Source: Hevea brasiliensis (taxonomy: Eukaryota; Streptophyta; Magnoliopsida; Malpighiales; Euphorbiaceae). From it: a stretch of 64,000 nucleotides of DNA. This document shows positions 1-11,500 of this stretch, piece by piece (the first letter of the stretch is position 1; every line of letters begins with the position of its first letter). The stretch is from assembly GCF_030052815.1 (NCBI RefSeq), contig NW_026614695.1:4254831-4318830 (forward strand). The letters run 5' to 3'. The position numbers were made by a program, and so were the translations under genes. The notes below the pieces were generated by a model. It was not told where the DNA came from. It saw only the letters and a program-made list of their open reading frames with translations, and searched no databases.

Positions 1-994
1 TGTATCTTCCATCCATACCTAGATCGGTTCGTAGTGGTCTTTATTAATGATATTTTAGTGTATTCCAAGACCAGGGAAGAACATGATGAGCATTTGAGGA
101 TTGTTCTGCAAACCCTGAGAGAAAAGAAGCTGTATGCTAAGTTGTCCAAGTGTGACTTTTGGCTGAATGAGATTGCATTCCTTGGACACATAGTGTCAGC
201 TGATGGGATTAGGGTGGATCCCAAGAAAATAGAAGCAGTGATGGAATGGAAGCCTCCCAGAAATACAATTGAGGTCAGAAGCTTCTTGGGGCTAGCTGGG
301 TATTACAGGAGATTTGTGAAGGGATTTTCCTTAATAGCTGCTCCAATGACCAAGTTGTTACACAAGAATGTCAGATTTGACTGGAATGACAAGTGTCAGA
401 CCAGTTTTGAGAAGTTGAAGGCTATGTTGACAGAGGCACCAGTGTTAACACAGCCAGTGTCAGGAAAGGACTTCGTGGTCTACAGTGATGCTTCTCATAA
501 TGGGTTAGGGTGTGTATTGATGCAAGAGGGGAAGGTGGTCGCTTATGCTTCCAGGCAGCTAAGGCCACATGAACAGAATTACCCTACCCATGATCTAGAG
601 CTTGCAGCAATTATCTTCGCACTGAAGATATGGAGGCATTACTTGTATGGTGAAAAGTGCTACATTTACACGGACCACAAAAGCCTAAAATACTTGCCAA
701 CCCAGAAGGAGCTCAACCTTAGACAGAGGCGATGGATTGAGTTCCTGAAAGACTATGATTGTGTAATTGACTACCATCCTGGGAAGGCAAATGTAGTTCG
801 ATGCTTTGACGAGAAAGTCCATCACAGCTATGAGATTATTGAATGCCCGTCTAACTTTGATTCGAGATGGAGCTATTTTGGCTGAGTTGCAAGTGAGGCC
901 AAACCTGCTACAGCAGATTTTAGATGGGCAGAAGGTAGATGAGAAGCTAATGGCTATTATGAGCAAAATCTCAGAGGGAAAATGGCGACTATGA
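1..994 (+). pseudogene. Ty3/gypsy RT (C-terminal part) and RNase H, element 1
   Basis: This is the 3' part of reverse transcriptase followed by RNase H of a chromovirus pol; the 5' part lies outside the window. The frame starting before position 34 carries the RT active-site region, the connection ([11 protein letters not shown]) and an RNase H core with [10 protein letters not shown], the ELAAI helix and a TDHKSL motif. The RT catalytic pair reads FIND rather than the usual F(I/V)DD, so the first catalytic Asp is replaced by Asn, as also happens in dead copies. The frame breaks near 800, just after PGKANVV, and resumes in another frame (about 806-994) with the linker before integrase. It is a decayed copy. 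Element C carries the same domains at 55233-56400 in better condition. Confidence 0.9.
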
Positions 995-1068
995 GATAAG
1001 CGGATGGGTGTCTCAGTATTACAAAGAAAGACGGAGTGAACTAGAGGAGGGGGAATTAAAGGCCAGGA

Positions 1069-1592
1069 TTCTAAAAGAGGCACACACGGTGTATATGCTA
1101 TGCACCTGGAAGTACAAAGATGTATCATGATCTGAAGCTTCAGTATAGGTGGCATAGTATGAAGAAGGACATAGCTGATTATGTGACTAAATGCTTGACA
1201 TGTCAGCAAGTCAAGGCAGAACATCAAGTTCCATCAGGATTGCTACAGCCTATACGCATACCTGAATGGAAATGGGATCGGGTCACCATGGATTTTGTAA
1301 GTGGTCTACCTCTCACCCGAAAGAAACATGATGCAGCATGGGTGATAGTGGGATTAATGAGTCGACACACTTTCTGCCCGATTAGGGTGACTACTCACTG
1401 GAGAAGTTAGCAGAATTGTATATCAGTGAGATAGTTAGACTGCATGGAATTCCACTTTCCATCATATCTGATCGAGATCCAAGGTTTACATCGAGATTTT
1501 GGAAGAAGTTGCATGAATCCTTGGGTACACAACTCCACTTCAGCACAGCATTCCATCCTCAGACGGATGGGCAATCCGAAAGAGTAATCCAG
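1069..1592 (+). pseudogene. Integrase N-terminal zinc finger and catalytic core, first exon, element 1
   Basis: This is integrase of the same element, which would insert the reverse-transcribed copy into the genome. The CLTCQQVK part of the HHCC zinc finger is at about 1195-1215 and the first catalytic Asp is in MDFVSGL (about 1290). The frame slips near 1350-1385. A different frame (about 1383-1592) then holds [12 protein letters not shown] with the second Asp and [13 protein letters not shown] with the catalytic Glu. The stretch 995-1110 is disturbed and the HH half of the zinc finger is hard to see. The reading stops at a CAG followed by GTAAAC at 1593, where the intron candidate begins. 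Confidence 0.85.
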
Positions 1593-1666
1593 GTAAACAA
1601 TTGAACCAATTGAATTAATACAACTATTGAACTAAAATGATAACAAAAACATGAAATATATGTCAG
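1593..1666 (+). other. Candidate spliceosomal intron in integrase
   Basis: A 74-nt AT-rich insert starts GTAAAC directly after an exon-like CAG and ends TGTCAG. It interrupts integrase between RVIQ and VLEDMLR, a join that is continuous in elements A and C. The frame before it (phase of 1416) and after it (phase of 1679) become the same frame when exactly these 74 nt are removed. An ACTAAAAT stretch near 1632 could be a branch site. A homologous 74-nt insert sits at the same place at 34937-35010. Splicing is inferred from sequence only. Confidence 0.65.
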
Positions 1667-2428
1667 GTCCTTGAGGATATGCTGAGGAGTTGTGTCATTG
1701 AGTTTGAGGGAAGTTGGGATAGATATCTCCCACTGGCAGAATTTGCATACAACAATAGCTACCAAACTAGCATCCAAATGGCCCCATATGAAGCACTGTA
1801 TGGGAGAAAATGTAGAACTCCAGTGTGCTGGACTAAATTGGGCGAAGACAAATTGGTAGGGCCAGACTTGGTGAAACAGAATGAGGAGAAAGTGAAACTA
1901 ATCAAAGCCAATCTGAAGGTTGCCTCAGACAGACAGAAATCCTATGCTGACTTAAAGAGAAAAGAAATAGAATACACAGTTGGCGACAAAGTGTTCCTCA
2001 AGGTGTCACCGTGGAAGAAGGTATTGAGGTTTGGAAGGAAGGGTAAGTTAAGCCCTAGATTCATTGGCCCATATGAAGTCATTGAACGTGTGGGTCCAGT
2101 GGCCTATAGGCTAGCTTTACCACCAGAGCTGGACAAGATCCACAATGTGTTTCACGTATCCATGCTCAGAAGATACCGCTCAGATCCTTCACATGTCATC
2201 TCCAGGGAAGAAATTGAAATACAACCGGATTTGACATATGAAGAAGAACCTCTACAGATCCTGGCTCGGGAAGTGAAAGAGTTGAGGAACAAGCAGATTC
2301 CACTGGTGAAAGTGCTATGGAGGCACCACAACACCGAAGAGGCAACTTGGGAAAGTGAAGAGACGATGAGGCAACAGTTCCCTCAACTGTTTGCATCAGG
2401 TAAATTTCGAGGACGAAATTTAAATTAG
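1667..2428 (+). pseudogene. Integrase C-terminal half with GPY motif and chromodomain, element 1
   Basis: This frame is open from 1679 to the TAG ending at 2428. It carries the end of the integrase core (EALYGRKCRTP), the GPY/F module (RFIGPYEVIERVGPVAYRL), FHVSMLRRYRSD, and a C-terminal chromodomain with the hallmarks EEEPLQIL, KVLWRHH and EATWE. The chromodomain places the element among the chromoviruses, Tekay/Del-like, where it is thought to bind histone marks and direct insertion to heterochromatin. This segment is undamaged, although the frames upstream are broken. Confidence 0.9.
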
Positions 2429-2439
2429 AGGGGAAGAGT
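2402..2439 (+). promoter_or_regulatory. Inverted repeat and polypurine tract before LTR, element 1
   Basis: A perfect 8-bp inverted repeat, AAATTTCG / CGAAATTT (2402-2409 and 2414-2421, loop AGGA), overlaps the end of the pol frame. It is followed by the purine tract AGAGGGGAAGAG just before the LTR. The tract is the expected plus-strand primer. The inverted repeat recurs in B (36214-36232) and C (57921-57939) and in damaged form in A. Confidence 0.75.
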
Positions 2440-5400
2440 TGTAACACCCTCCCGGTAACTACTCCGTACATCCTGCTGTTCCGGTGACCAGTGTCGGTCC
2501 GGACAGCTAGAATGTCCGAAAAAATATTTAAACTAAAGTGAGGGACCATAATTAACTCAAATATTAATAAGAAAAATTTGGTAAAAATTTTAGAAATAAA
2601 ATACAACCAAGTTAAACGAGCCGGTGCCCTAGCGATGGGTAACCAGAGGGAAGTTGCGGTTCTCGCAACGAGGAGCCCTAGACCCGGGGGAAAAATTATA
2701 AAATAATTTATGGGACTCCAGAGAAGGGTTATTGAGGTTCCCATGGCATTAGAATGCCAAGAAAATACCTAGAAAAAATTTTCAATCGGTACAGACAATT
2801 TTGACCCGTTAAGCCAAACGGAGGGCATTTTGGTCATTTCGCCTTCGGAGGTGATTTTTGGCCGACTTGTCCAGTTGAGTAAATAATTATTATGGTCTAA
2901 AATATGAATAAATATTACTAAAAATTAAAGTGAAAATGAGTAGAAAAGAAAAGAAAAGAAAAATGAGAATAAATGTCAATTTTGACATCATATGATGTCA
3001 TCTAAAAGTTTCCCACCAATCATATTTAAACAACCATTTACTTAACTAATAAAAGAGACAAACAAAGACTAAAAAAATTAAAAAGCAAACAGCCATCACC
3101 CTCCTCCCCAAACCAGCCGAAACCCATGGTTTGCCCTAACCCTCCATTAACACACCATCAAGCTCCATTTCCTCTTCATTTCACCCTAAAACCCTAGAGA
3201 CCTTTCACTAAAATTTGTCCTTGCACCTTGAAAAACCTTTTGGCAGCCAAGAAGAAGAAAGAAAGTGAAGTTTGGGGCTTGGAAAAATCTGCCTACAAGA
3301 GGTTAGTGCATATTTATACATAAACCTCTTTTAATCCATGATAGTGACTTTAAATAGGTGAGATTTTGTAACTTAAATGAATAAAATTTGAGTGTATGCA
3401 CCCCATGGATTTCGGCTGCCCTAAAGAAGGAATAGAATTGGGTGTTTTTGATTGACTTGGAATGAACTACAAATCAAGTTTAAAGTATATAAACAAAAGG
3501 ATATTGATTTAGTTAGTTAACTAGGGTAGTTTGTACAAAACTATGAATTTGAGCTAGGGTTTAGGAGAGAAAATTTGACTTGGCTTATAAAATTGTTAAA
3601 GAACACTCTAATGGTCAATTAGTGACCATTTGAGGTAAATTGACCATAAATTGGACTGAAATATAGCATGGCAAAGTGAATGAGTATGCTGCCCAATGAG
3701 GGCAGCAGGGTGACTGAGATTTTAGTCCACTTGGACTGTCATATCTTTGGCTGTGTTGGTCCAATTGGTGTTTGGTCAATTGGACATGAAACTAGGCTTA
3801 TAATGGCACACTTTTGCTGAAGAAACCATGCCCAAAAGACCAAAGCAAGAGGACCAAAAGTTGGCCCCAATCTGGATACCCTGCAACAGCACCTGCAGAA
3901 ATGACCAAATGAACACTGTTCATTTGGCCATAACTTACTGTAGATATGGTCAATTGACCATAGTTTTTACAGCAACAAGTTAAGACATAGACAAACAACT
4001 TTCATGAAGGAACTTACCCCAAATTATGGCCAGAACCCATCCAACAAAGTGATTTCAGTCATTATTCATGTTACTGTAGATATGGTCAATTCTGCAGATT
4101 GGCAATCCGGCCAGCTATGGTTTTTGGGCCATATCTGGAGCTACAAAACTCCAAATAGAGTGATTCAAAAAAAGAAATTCAACTAGACAAAATAAGGAAC
4201 AACTTTCATGTTTGCCATTTCTTCAAATTCCCACTGCAACAGTGCTTAATGGAACAGTAAACTTATGCTACAAAAACTGAAATTTTCTGCCCTCTTGGTT
4301 TTAAGTTAGAAATGGTAATGTTGACCAATTCTAACAAGTTTTAAACATGAAATGTGGTATGTTGGGAGTGCCAAAGTCAATGTACATATTGTTTATCCAA
4401 AAGTCAACATTTTTGTTGACCAATGAGGTGAATAGTAACACCAAAACTTGAAATTCACAAATTGAAGAATTTAAAAGTTTCAAATGCCCTAGTATACCTA
4501 ACAAGATTGGTTTGGATAGTTTGGCATGCCAATAGGGTTCAGTTAGCGATCGCACATGGCAATTTGCCATTATGTGATTTTATGGCTTTTAGCCATTCGA
4601 CCTTGTATTGAGCTTTGGCCTTGTGCTCGATGTTATCACAACTTGTTAGGCTCATTTGCACCGGGAGATGCATATGTGACCGATGGTGTGACGGCCCGAG
4701 GTACTTGATACCCAGTGCCAGTTTACCTGTTATCCAGTCCAGTCATCTAGTGTAGGTTACTTGGGCAACCAAATGAATGAAAGTGGACAAAGATAATGAA
4801 ATAATGGATACACCAATACCAAACAAAGAAATCATACACATTCTATACATACTTATTTTCTGCTATTTTCTTTTATTATACTATTGCACCACTAAGCATT
4901 ATTGCTTAGCGCGTTGCTTTTGCCACGCGTAGGTACTGGAGATACAGATCGTGAGCCCAGTAGACCGCAGACTGGGTGAGTCTGTCCGGCAGTTCTGCAC
5001 AGTGTCCGTGTCACCTCAACTTCTGCAGTGCATTGGTAGGACACTAGGTGTCATTTTGATATTTTGTAGCTAATTTTTACTTTCTCATATGTATTTGAAC
5101 TTATGTAATGTATTCTGATGTTCATGTAAATAATGAAAGTTATGGCTATGAATGCAAAATTTGAGCATTTATTTATTGTTTGTATATGAGAAATGGATGT
5201 TTGAGAAATGAAAAGGTTATTGAGAACTGAAATTGAGAAATGTTGTGGATATCTTGATATTGAGATTTTGTTGATGAATTGAAGTTGGGATTGTTTGGAA
5301 ATTATTTGGAAGTGTTTTTAACAGGTTCCGAAGAACTGTTTTCTCCATTTTTAGCCGGTACTCTGCCGGATTTTCTTTAAAATATCCGGAACCTCAAATA

Positions 5401-5547
5401 AATTATAATTTCAATAAATGAACTATATTTCACAAATTATATTCAAAACTTTGAAAAAAAAAATTAGTTAAGGTAAAATAGAGTGTGCCGGTACACCGTG
5501 TGACATAGCTTACTCGGATACACTGTAGCCGGGTAAGGGGTGTCACA
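2440..5547 (+). mobile_element. 3' LTR of element 1 (3.1 kb)
   Basis: The LTR starts TGTAACACCC right after the polypurine tract and ends GGGTGTCACA. Near the start lies a CCGG-rich imperfect palindrome (about 2475-2505), then the block CTAGCGATGGGTAACC shared in form with all other LTRs here. An A-rich region (about 2930-3080) leads to a C-rich leader (about 3090-3130) that may hold the transcription start, and AGAGGTTAGTG (about 3297) resembles a splice donor. A double hairpin lies at 4892-4929. Short open frames inside are not convincing genes. Confidence 0.85.
4892..4929 (+). promoter_or_regulatory. Double hairpin in the element 1 LTR
   Basis: The first stem is CTAAGC (4892-4897) / GCTTAG (4904-4909). 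The second stem is CGCGT (4910-4914) / ACGCG (4925-4929). Other LTR families keep the pairing at this place with different bases (CTGAGT/ACTCAG and CGATAGC/GCTGTCG), so base changes on the two sides compensate. The function is unknown; a role in the R region or 3' end formation is a guess. Confidence 0.55.
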
Positions 5548-5549
5548 CG

Positions 5550-7897
5550 AGTAACCTATACTAGTTGACTGAATTGGATAAATGGGTAAACTGGTACTGG
5601 GTACTAAGTACCTTGGACCATCACACCATCGGTCACATTGTGTCTCCCGGTGTGCAACAGAACAGCTAATAAGCTGTGATAATTATCGGGGATTAAACCC
5701 GAGTATAATAACTCATTATCATAGCCAAAGGCTATTATGTTACAGAATGGCATGGGAAGCCATGAAATACATAATGGCATAAAGCCATATGTAGTACTGC
5801 TAACAGAACCCTATTGGCATGCCAAACTATCCAACCAATCACATTAGGCCTACTAGGGCATTTAACACTTTTTATTTGTGTAATTCTTTGAAATTGAAAT
5901 TTTTATGACTACTATTCATTTCACTAAATGTTGACTTTTGCATTGATAATAGGTAAATTAGTTTAATTATCATCAATAAACCACATTTTGCATTTAAAAC
6001 TTGTTGGTATTGGTTGCCAATACCATCTCTAAGCTTAATGATAATTAGACAAAAATTTCAGTTTTCATGCTTTGTTTTTACTGTTCCAATGGTCATATTT
6101 GCAGTGGAAATTTGGGAAAGTGATCAACATGAAAGTTGTTCCTTATTTTGTCTAGATGAATTTCTTTTTTTGAATCACTCCATTTGGAGTTTTTTAGCTC
6201 AAGTTATGGCCTAAATACCATAACTCGCCGGATTGGACAGATTCCAAATTTCTGGGCAAAACTGGTTCTGCCAGATTTGGTGACTCAAGTTTGGTTGGAA
6301 ATTTGACTAGGTTTTGGTCATAATTTGGGTCAGGTTTCTTCATGAAAGTTGTTGGTCTATATGTCACCTTGTTTCTGGTAAAATTTCAGTTCAATTGGAC
6401 CTTTCTACATTGAGTTATGGCCAAATGACCAAATACTGTTCATTTGGTCATTTTGCCCAGGCAGATTTCAGGTCACCCGGATTAGGGCAAACTTTTGGTC
6501 AAGTTGGTTTGGTTTTCTGGGCATGGTTTCTTCATCAAAGTTGTGCCATTATGTGTCTAGTTTCATGTCCAATTAGCCAAACACCAATTGAATCTCTACA
6601 ATTCAAGTTATGGCTGTCCAAACAGGCTAGACTCATAGCCAAACCTGCAGGTTACACAAGGCAGCCACTCCAACCTCAAATCCCACAACCCAATTCACTT
6701 CATTTCTGGTTCAAACCAAACCAAATGGTCACTAATTGACCATTAAAACCTACTTCCATCATCACAAGATTAAATCTCATTCTTCAACCCAAACCATAAC
6801 TCAACAATTTCAAAATCATGCATTTTCACTTTATTTCATCAATCTACTTAGCAAATACATATTGTGGGCAGCCCTAATACCCTTTTAACTTCATTAAATT
6901 CAACACCATCAAACCCTAACCATGGCTGCCAAAAATAAGGGATGGCATACCAATGTCTTTCATCAAGTTTCTTTGTCATTTAATCACCAATATAGTGCTT
7001 AAACATGAAATTGAATTGAAATTTAAGGTTTTGGTCACTAACCTCTTTTAGCTCAAATCCAAGCCAACCAAAACTTTAATTTTTCTTCAAAATTTTGCTG
7101 CCCAAAGCTTCCTCAAGGTGTGGGGTGAATTTTTTGTGAAGACAACTAGGGCTTTTAGGGTGTGGAAGCTAGGGAAAATCAAGTTTGAAAAAGCTTGTCC
7201 ATGGAGGTTAGGGAAGAATGGTTCACGGCAAGGAAGAAGAAGAAATAGAAATCTGACTTTTTTCTCTCAATTTTCAGCCCATTTGTCTCTTTTAAACACA
7301 TTTATGCCATGTGTCAACACTTGAGTGGGTGAAGGCACACTAATGACATCATGTGATGTCATAAATTCCCATTTAATTCATTTTTTTTTCTTTTCTTTTC
7401 TACTCATTTTCAATTCAATTTTTAGTGATATTTATTCACATTTTATGTCATAATAATTATTTACTTAACTGGACAAGTCGGCCAAAAATCACCTCTGAAG
7501 GCGAAATGACCAAAATGCCCTCCGTTTGGCTTAACGGGCCAAAATTGTCTGTACCGATTGAAAATTTTTTCTAAATATTTCCTTGAAATTCTAATGCCAT
7601 AGGAACCTCAGTGACCCTTCTCTGGAGTCCCAAAAATTATTTTATAATTTTTCCCCCGGGTCTGGGGCTCCTAGTTGCGAGAACCGCAACTTCTCACTAG
7701 GTTACCCATCGCTAGGGCACCGACTCATTTAACTTGGTTGTATTTTATTTCTAAAATTTTCCTAAATTTTTCTTATTAATATTTGAGTTAATTATAGTTC
7801 CTCACTTTAGTTTAAATATTTTTTCAGACATTCTAGCTATCCGGACCGACACCGATCATCGGAACAGTAGAATGTACGAAACAGGGAGGGTGTTACA
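5550..7897 (-). mobile_element. Inverted LTR of the element 1 family, truncated at its 3' end
   Basis: Read on the minus strand from 7897 this begins TGTAACACCC and follows the element 1 LTR colinearly to the point matching 4761. The last ~0.8 kb of the LTR is missing. The first 500 bp look roughly 90% similar to 2440-2940 by eye, so the two copies are not recent duplicates. It abuts the complete forward LTR with only CG between them. Open frames such as 6314-6739 lie in LTR sequence and are not annotated as genes. Confidence 0.85.
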
Positions 7898-7929
7898 GAA
7901 ATTTATGAAAACTAATGAAATTATCAAAT

Positions 7930-8581
7930 GTACATTCAATTACCTATCTAAATGCCATGAAATATTGTACAATTATGCTTAAAAATATCTATATAATACA
8001 AGTGTATCACTTTGATTAATGGGCCATCATACACCATAATAGACATGGACCTGAAGATGGAAGCCAATAGCATGGTACCAAGAGCACAAGGCTAGCCTAT
8101 AGCAAGAGAGTAAGCTAGTGGTAGATACTCGCTGGAAGGACATCTAAAGGACGGTAGAAAACTAACTTATAGATTAAGCACCAAATGAACAGTGTGCAGT
8201 TAAACTGGCTAGTACCAGTGTTATAGTCAATCAAGGCACTATAAGTAAATTTGTCTAGTTTCTTAAACTTGGAAGGCAACTCTATGAAGGAGCTGGGCAC
8301 CTATTTTCCAATAATGGGAAGGCCTATGAAAGCTTTGATATCCTTTAAAGGGATCAGCGTAAGCCCCATTGGCAATATAAAAGAGTTGGAGGACCTTGAC
8401 TAGAGCCTTAAAGAGCTAGCCATCAACCTAGGGCAGAGAGGAGGAGCACATATGGTCAGTTTAATAAAATCATAAAGGCTTAAGAGCTTCCAAGTGTTGG
8501 AGAAGTGAGGCTAGAAATTGTCAAGCCATGCCTCCCAACTTGAAGACCATTGAGGCTAAGATTTAATATCACTAAGGCAGA
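7930..8581 (-). pseudogene. Plant mobile domain (PMD, MAIN-like) pseudogene fragment
   Basis: On the minus strand, about 8425-8165 reads LMASSLRL, a stop where Trp is expected, then SNSFILPMGLT, PLKDIKAFIGLPIIG and a short following stretch. After a frame slip near 8160 it continues as SSEYLPLAYSLA and ALGTMLLASIFRSMS (about 8135-8030). This order matches the plant mobile domain family, found in MAIN/MAIL proteins and in many transposons. At least two stops and one frameshift make it a dead copy. It is cut upstream by the solo LTR at 8587, and 12513-12900 may hold more of the same locus in worse condition. Whether it came from a host gene or from a transposon that captured the domain cannot be told here. 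Confidence 0.55.
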
Positions 8582-8586
8582 GAAAA
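8582..8586. repeat. Left target-site duplication gaaaa
   Basis: Matches gaaaa at 12508-12512 on the other side of the rearranged solo LTR. Confidence 0.7.
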
Positions 8587-11500
8587 TGTAACACCCTCCC
8601 CGTAGCAACTCCGTACATTCTACTGTTCCGGTGACCGGTGTCGGTCCGGACAGCTAGAACGTCCAGAAAAATATTTAAACTAAATTCGGGAATCATAATT
8701 AACTCAAATATTAATAAGAAAAATTTAGTAAAAAATTTTTGAAATAAAATACAACCAAGTCAAACGAGCCGGTGCCCTAGCGATGGGTAACCAGAGGGAA
8801 GTTGCGGTTCTCGCAACGAGGAGCCTTAGACTCGGGGAAAAAATTATAAAATAATTTTTGGGACTCCAGAGAAGGGTTATTGAGGTTCCCATGGCATTAG
8901 AATGCCAAGAAAATACCTAGAAAAAATTTTCAATCGGTACAGACAATTTTGACCTGTTAAGCCAAACGGAGGGTATTTTGGTCATTTTGCCTTCAGAGGT
9001 GATTTTTGGCCGACTTGTCCAGTTGAGTAAATAATTAATATGACATAAAATATGAAGAAACATTACTAGAAATTAAATTGAAAATGAGTAGTGGAGGAAA
9101 GGAAAGAAAATGAGGAAAAAGCTTATTTGTGACATCATGGTGATGTCATTAAGAAAATTTTGACCAATCACAATTAAGCCATTATTTGACTAACTATTAA
9201 AAGAGATAAAAGAAGACCAAAATAAGAAAAATTCCAGCAGCCACCACTCCCACAAAAACACACCCGTAGCTCTCCATTTTCCATAACAATTCCACCATGA
9301 AAGCTCCACCAAAGCTCCCTTTCTCTCTTTGTTTCACTACTAAACCTTAAACACTCTTCACTAAAACTTGTCCCCACACCTTAAACAACCTTTTGGCATC
9401 CTAGAAAGTGAAGGAAAGTGAAGTTTAGAGGTGGGAAAAATCTGCCCTAATCAAGGTTAGTGCATATATGTAGTTAAAATTCCTTAATTCCATGATTTAG
9501 GCTTGTAATGGATGAGAAATTATAATTTAAATGAGCAAAAACTCATGTGTATGAAACATGAATTTCGGCTGCCCCTAAGTAAGGAACAAGATTTAGTGCT
9601 TTAATGGACTTGGAGTGCACTAGGGATTATGTTTAAAGTATATAAATATAAGTAAAATGGATTAGTTAGTAAATTCAAGCATGTGGTGAAATGGAGATAG
9701 GAATTAGGGTTTTGAGAAGTGAAAAATTGGACTTGGCATTTGAATTGATTAAAGAACATTATAATCTAAATGTGACACCCCTTACCCGACTACAGTGTAG
9801 CCGAGCAAGTTATGCCACTCAGTGTGCCGGAGCACTCTATTTTATCTTAATTCATTTTTATCATAGTTTTGAAAATAATTTGTGAAATATAATTCATTTA
9901 TTGAAATTGTAATTTATTTGAGGTTCCGAAAATTTTATAGAAAATCCGGCGGAGTACCGGCTAAAAATGGAGAAAACAGTTCTTCGGAACTTGTGAAAAA
10001 CACTTCCTATGATCATATTCAATCAATCCCAACTCCAATTATCAACAAAGTCTCAGAATAATTTCATCAATTTCATTTATTTCTCAATCATTCATCTCAT
10101 GGTACTCATATACAATTCACATTTTGTATCACATCAAGTTACAGCAATTTCTTAACGATTCCTCTATTTGTCATCTCACATCATCATTAGACTCAAATCA
10201 TAAATAAATTCTCAAATGTGATTTATAATCACAAATTACAAGTACTTACATTAATACAAAATTATATTACATTTGTTCAAATACATATAATAAAATAAGA
10301 GTTTAATTACCAAATTTACAAAAATCTCAAAATACAAAATGGGACCTAGTGTCCTACCAATGCACTGTAGTCTGTGAGGTGACACGGAAGCTATGCAGAA
10401 CTGTGAATGGCCTTACCCAATCTGTGGTCTACTGGGCCCTCTGTCCAAATCTTCAGTACCTACGCATTGCAAAAGCGACGCGCTAAGCATAAAGCTTAGT
10501 GGTGCCAATAATACAAGAAAATATAATATCCAAATAAAAATAATAGTTTCCTTGCTATTGTGTTCATAAGAATTGACTAATTACTAACTTATTGTTTAGT
10601 CGAGGGCTAATCATGTTTTATGATATTAACTTCTTCATGCATTTTGTTTATTTATTTTCTTCATGATCTTGAGTTTCTTTGTATTCTATCGTAATCATTT
10701 TTGATATTTAATTTTCGTATTTTCTTTAACAATCAGTTCAATTACAGTTATACTTTTCCATGCCCAAGTAACCTATACAAATTGACCGGACTGGATAAAC
10801 GGGTAAACTAACCTTTGGGTACCGGTACCTCGAAAATCACACCATCGGTCACAATGTGTCTCCCGGTATGCAAACAGAATGGCTAATAAGCCATATAAGC
10901 AATAAGGCATAAAGCCAAGTAAAACATCATAATCAGTATAGCCATAGGCTATCACATCACAGAATGGCAATGAAGCCATACATCATACGCAGTACTGCTA
11001 TCAGAACCCTATTGGCATGCCAACCTATCCAAACCAATTACATTAGGCCTACTAGGGCATTTGATACTTTTGAATTCTTCAATTTTTGAATTTCAAGTTT
11101 TTATGTCACTATTCACTTCAATAGTCAACAAAAAGTTGACTTTGCATAGATCATAGGTGCATTGGTTTTAACACTCCCAATGTACCACATTTTGCATTTA
11201 AAACTTTTTGGTTTTGGTCACTTTCTCAAAGCTTAGGTCATTTTGGCAAAATTGCCAATTTTCGGTTTTGGTGCTCCGAAGTTGCACTGTTCTATTGGTC
11301 GATCTACTGTTGGAATTTAACAAAACTTCCTTCATAGAAGATGTTCCTTATTTTGTCTAGTTGAATTTATTTTTTTGAATCACTCCATTTGGAGTTTTGT
11401 AGCTCAAGTTATGGCCAAAATAAGTTTACTGTTCACGTGCACTGTTTATGCTGCACTTTTGGGTTTTGGCAGATTTTGGTCCAACTTTGGTCAGTAATTT

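Larger units (their letters stand above)
2440..7897. repeat. Large imperfect palindrome of two head-to-head LTRs
   Basis: The arms are 2440-4761 and 5550-7897, about 2.3 kb each, with a spacer of about 0.8 kb that holds the rest of the forward LTR. A read-through transcript could fold into a long hairpin and feed small-RNA production; this is inference. The right end (7897) borders the plant mobile domain fragment. Confidence 0.8.

Noticed and set aside
2196..2744. 182-codon minus-strand open frame over the chromodomain and LTR start
   Set aside because: It is antisense to the coding strand, spans two functionally different parts and has no domain.
6314..6739. 141-codon frame in the inverted LTR
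   Set aside because: It falls across degenerate LTR units with no domain and is not kept in the sister LTRs.
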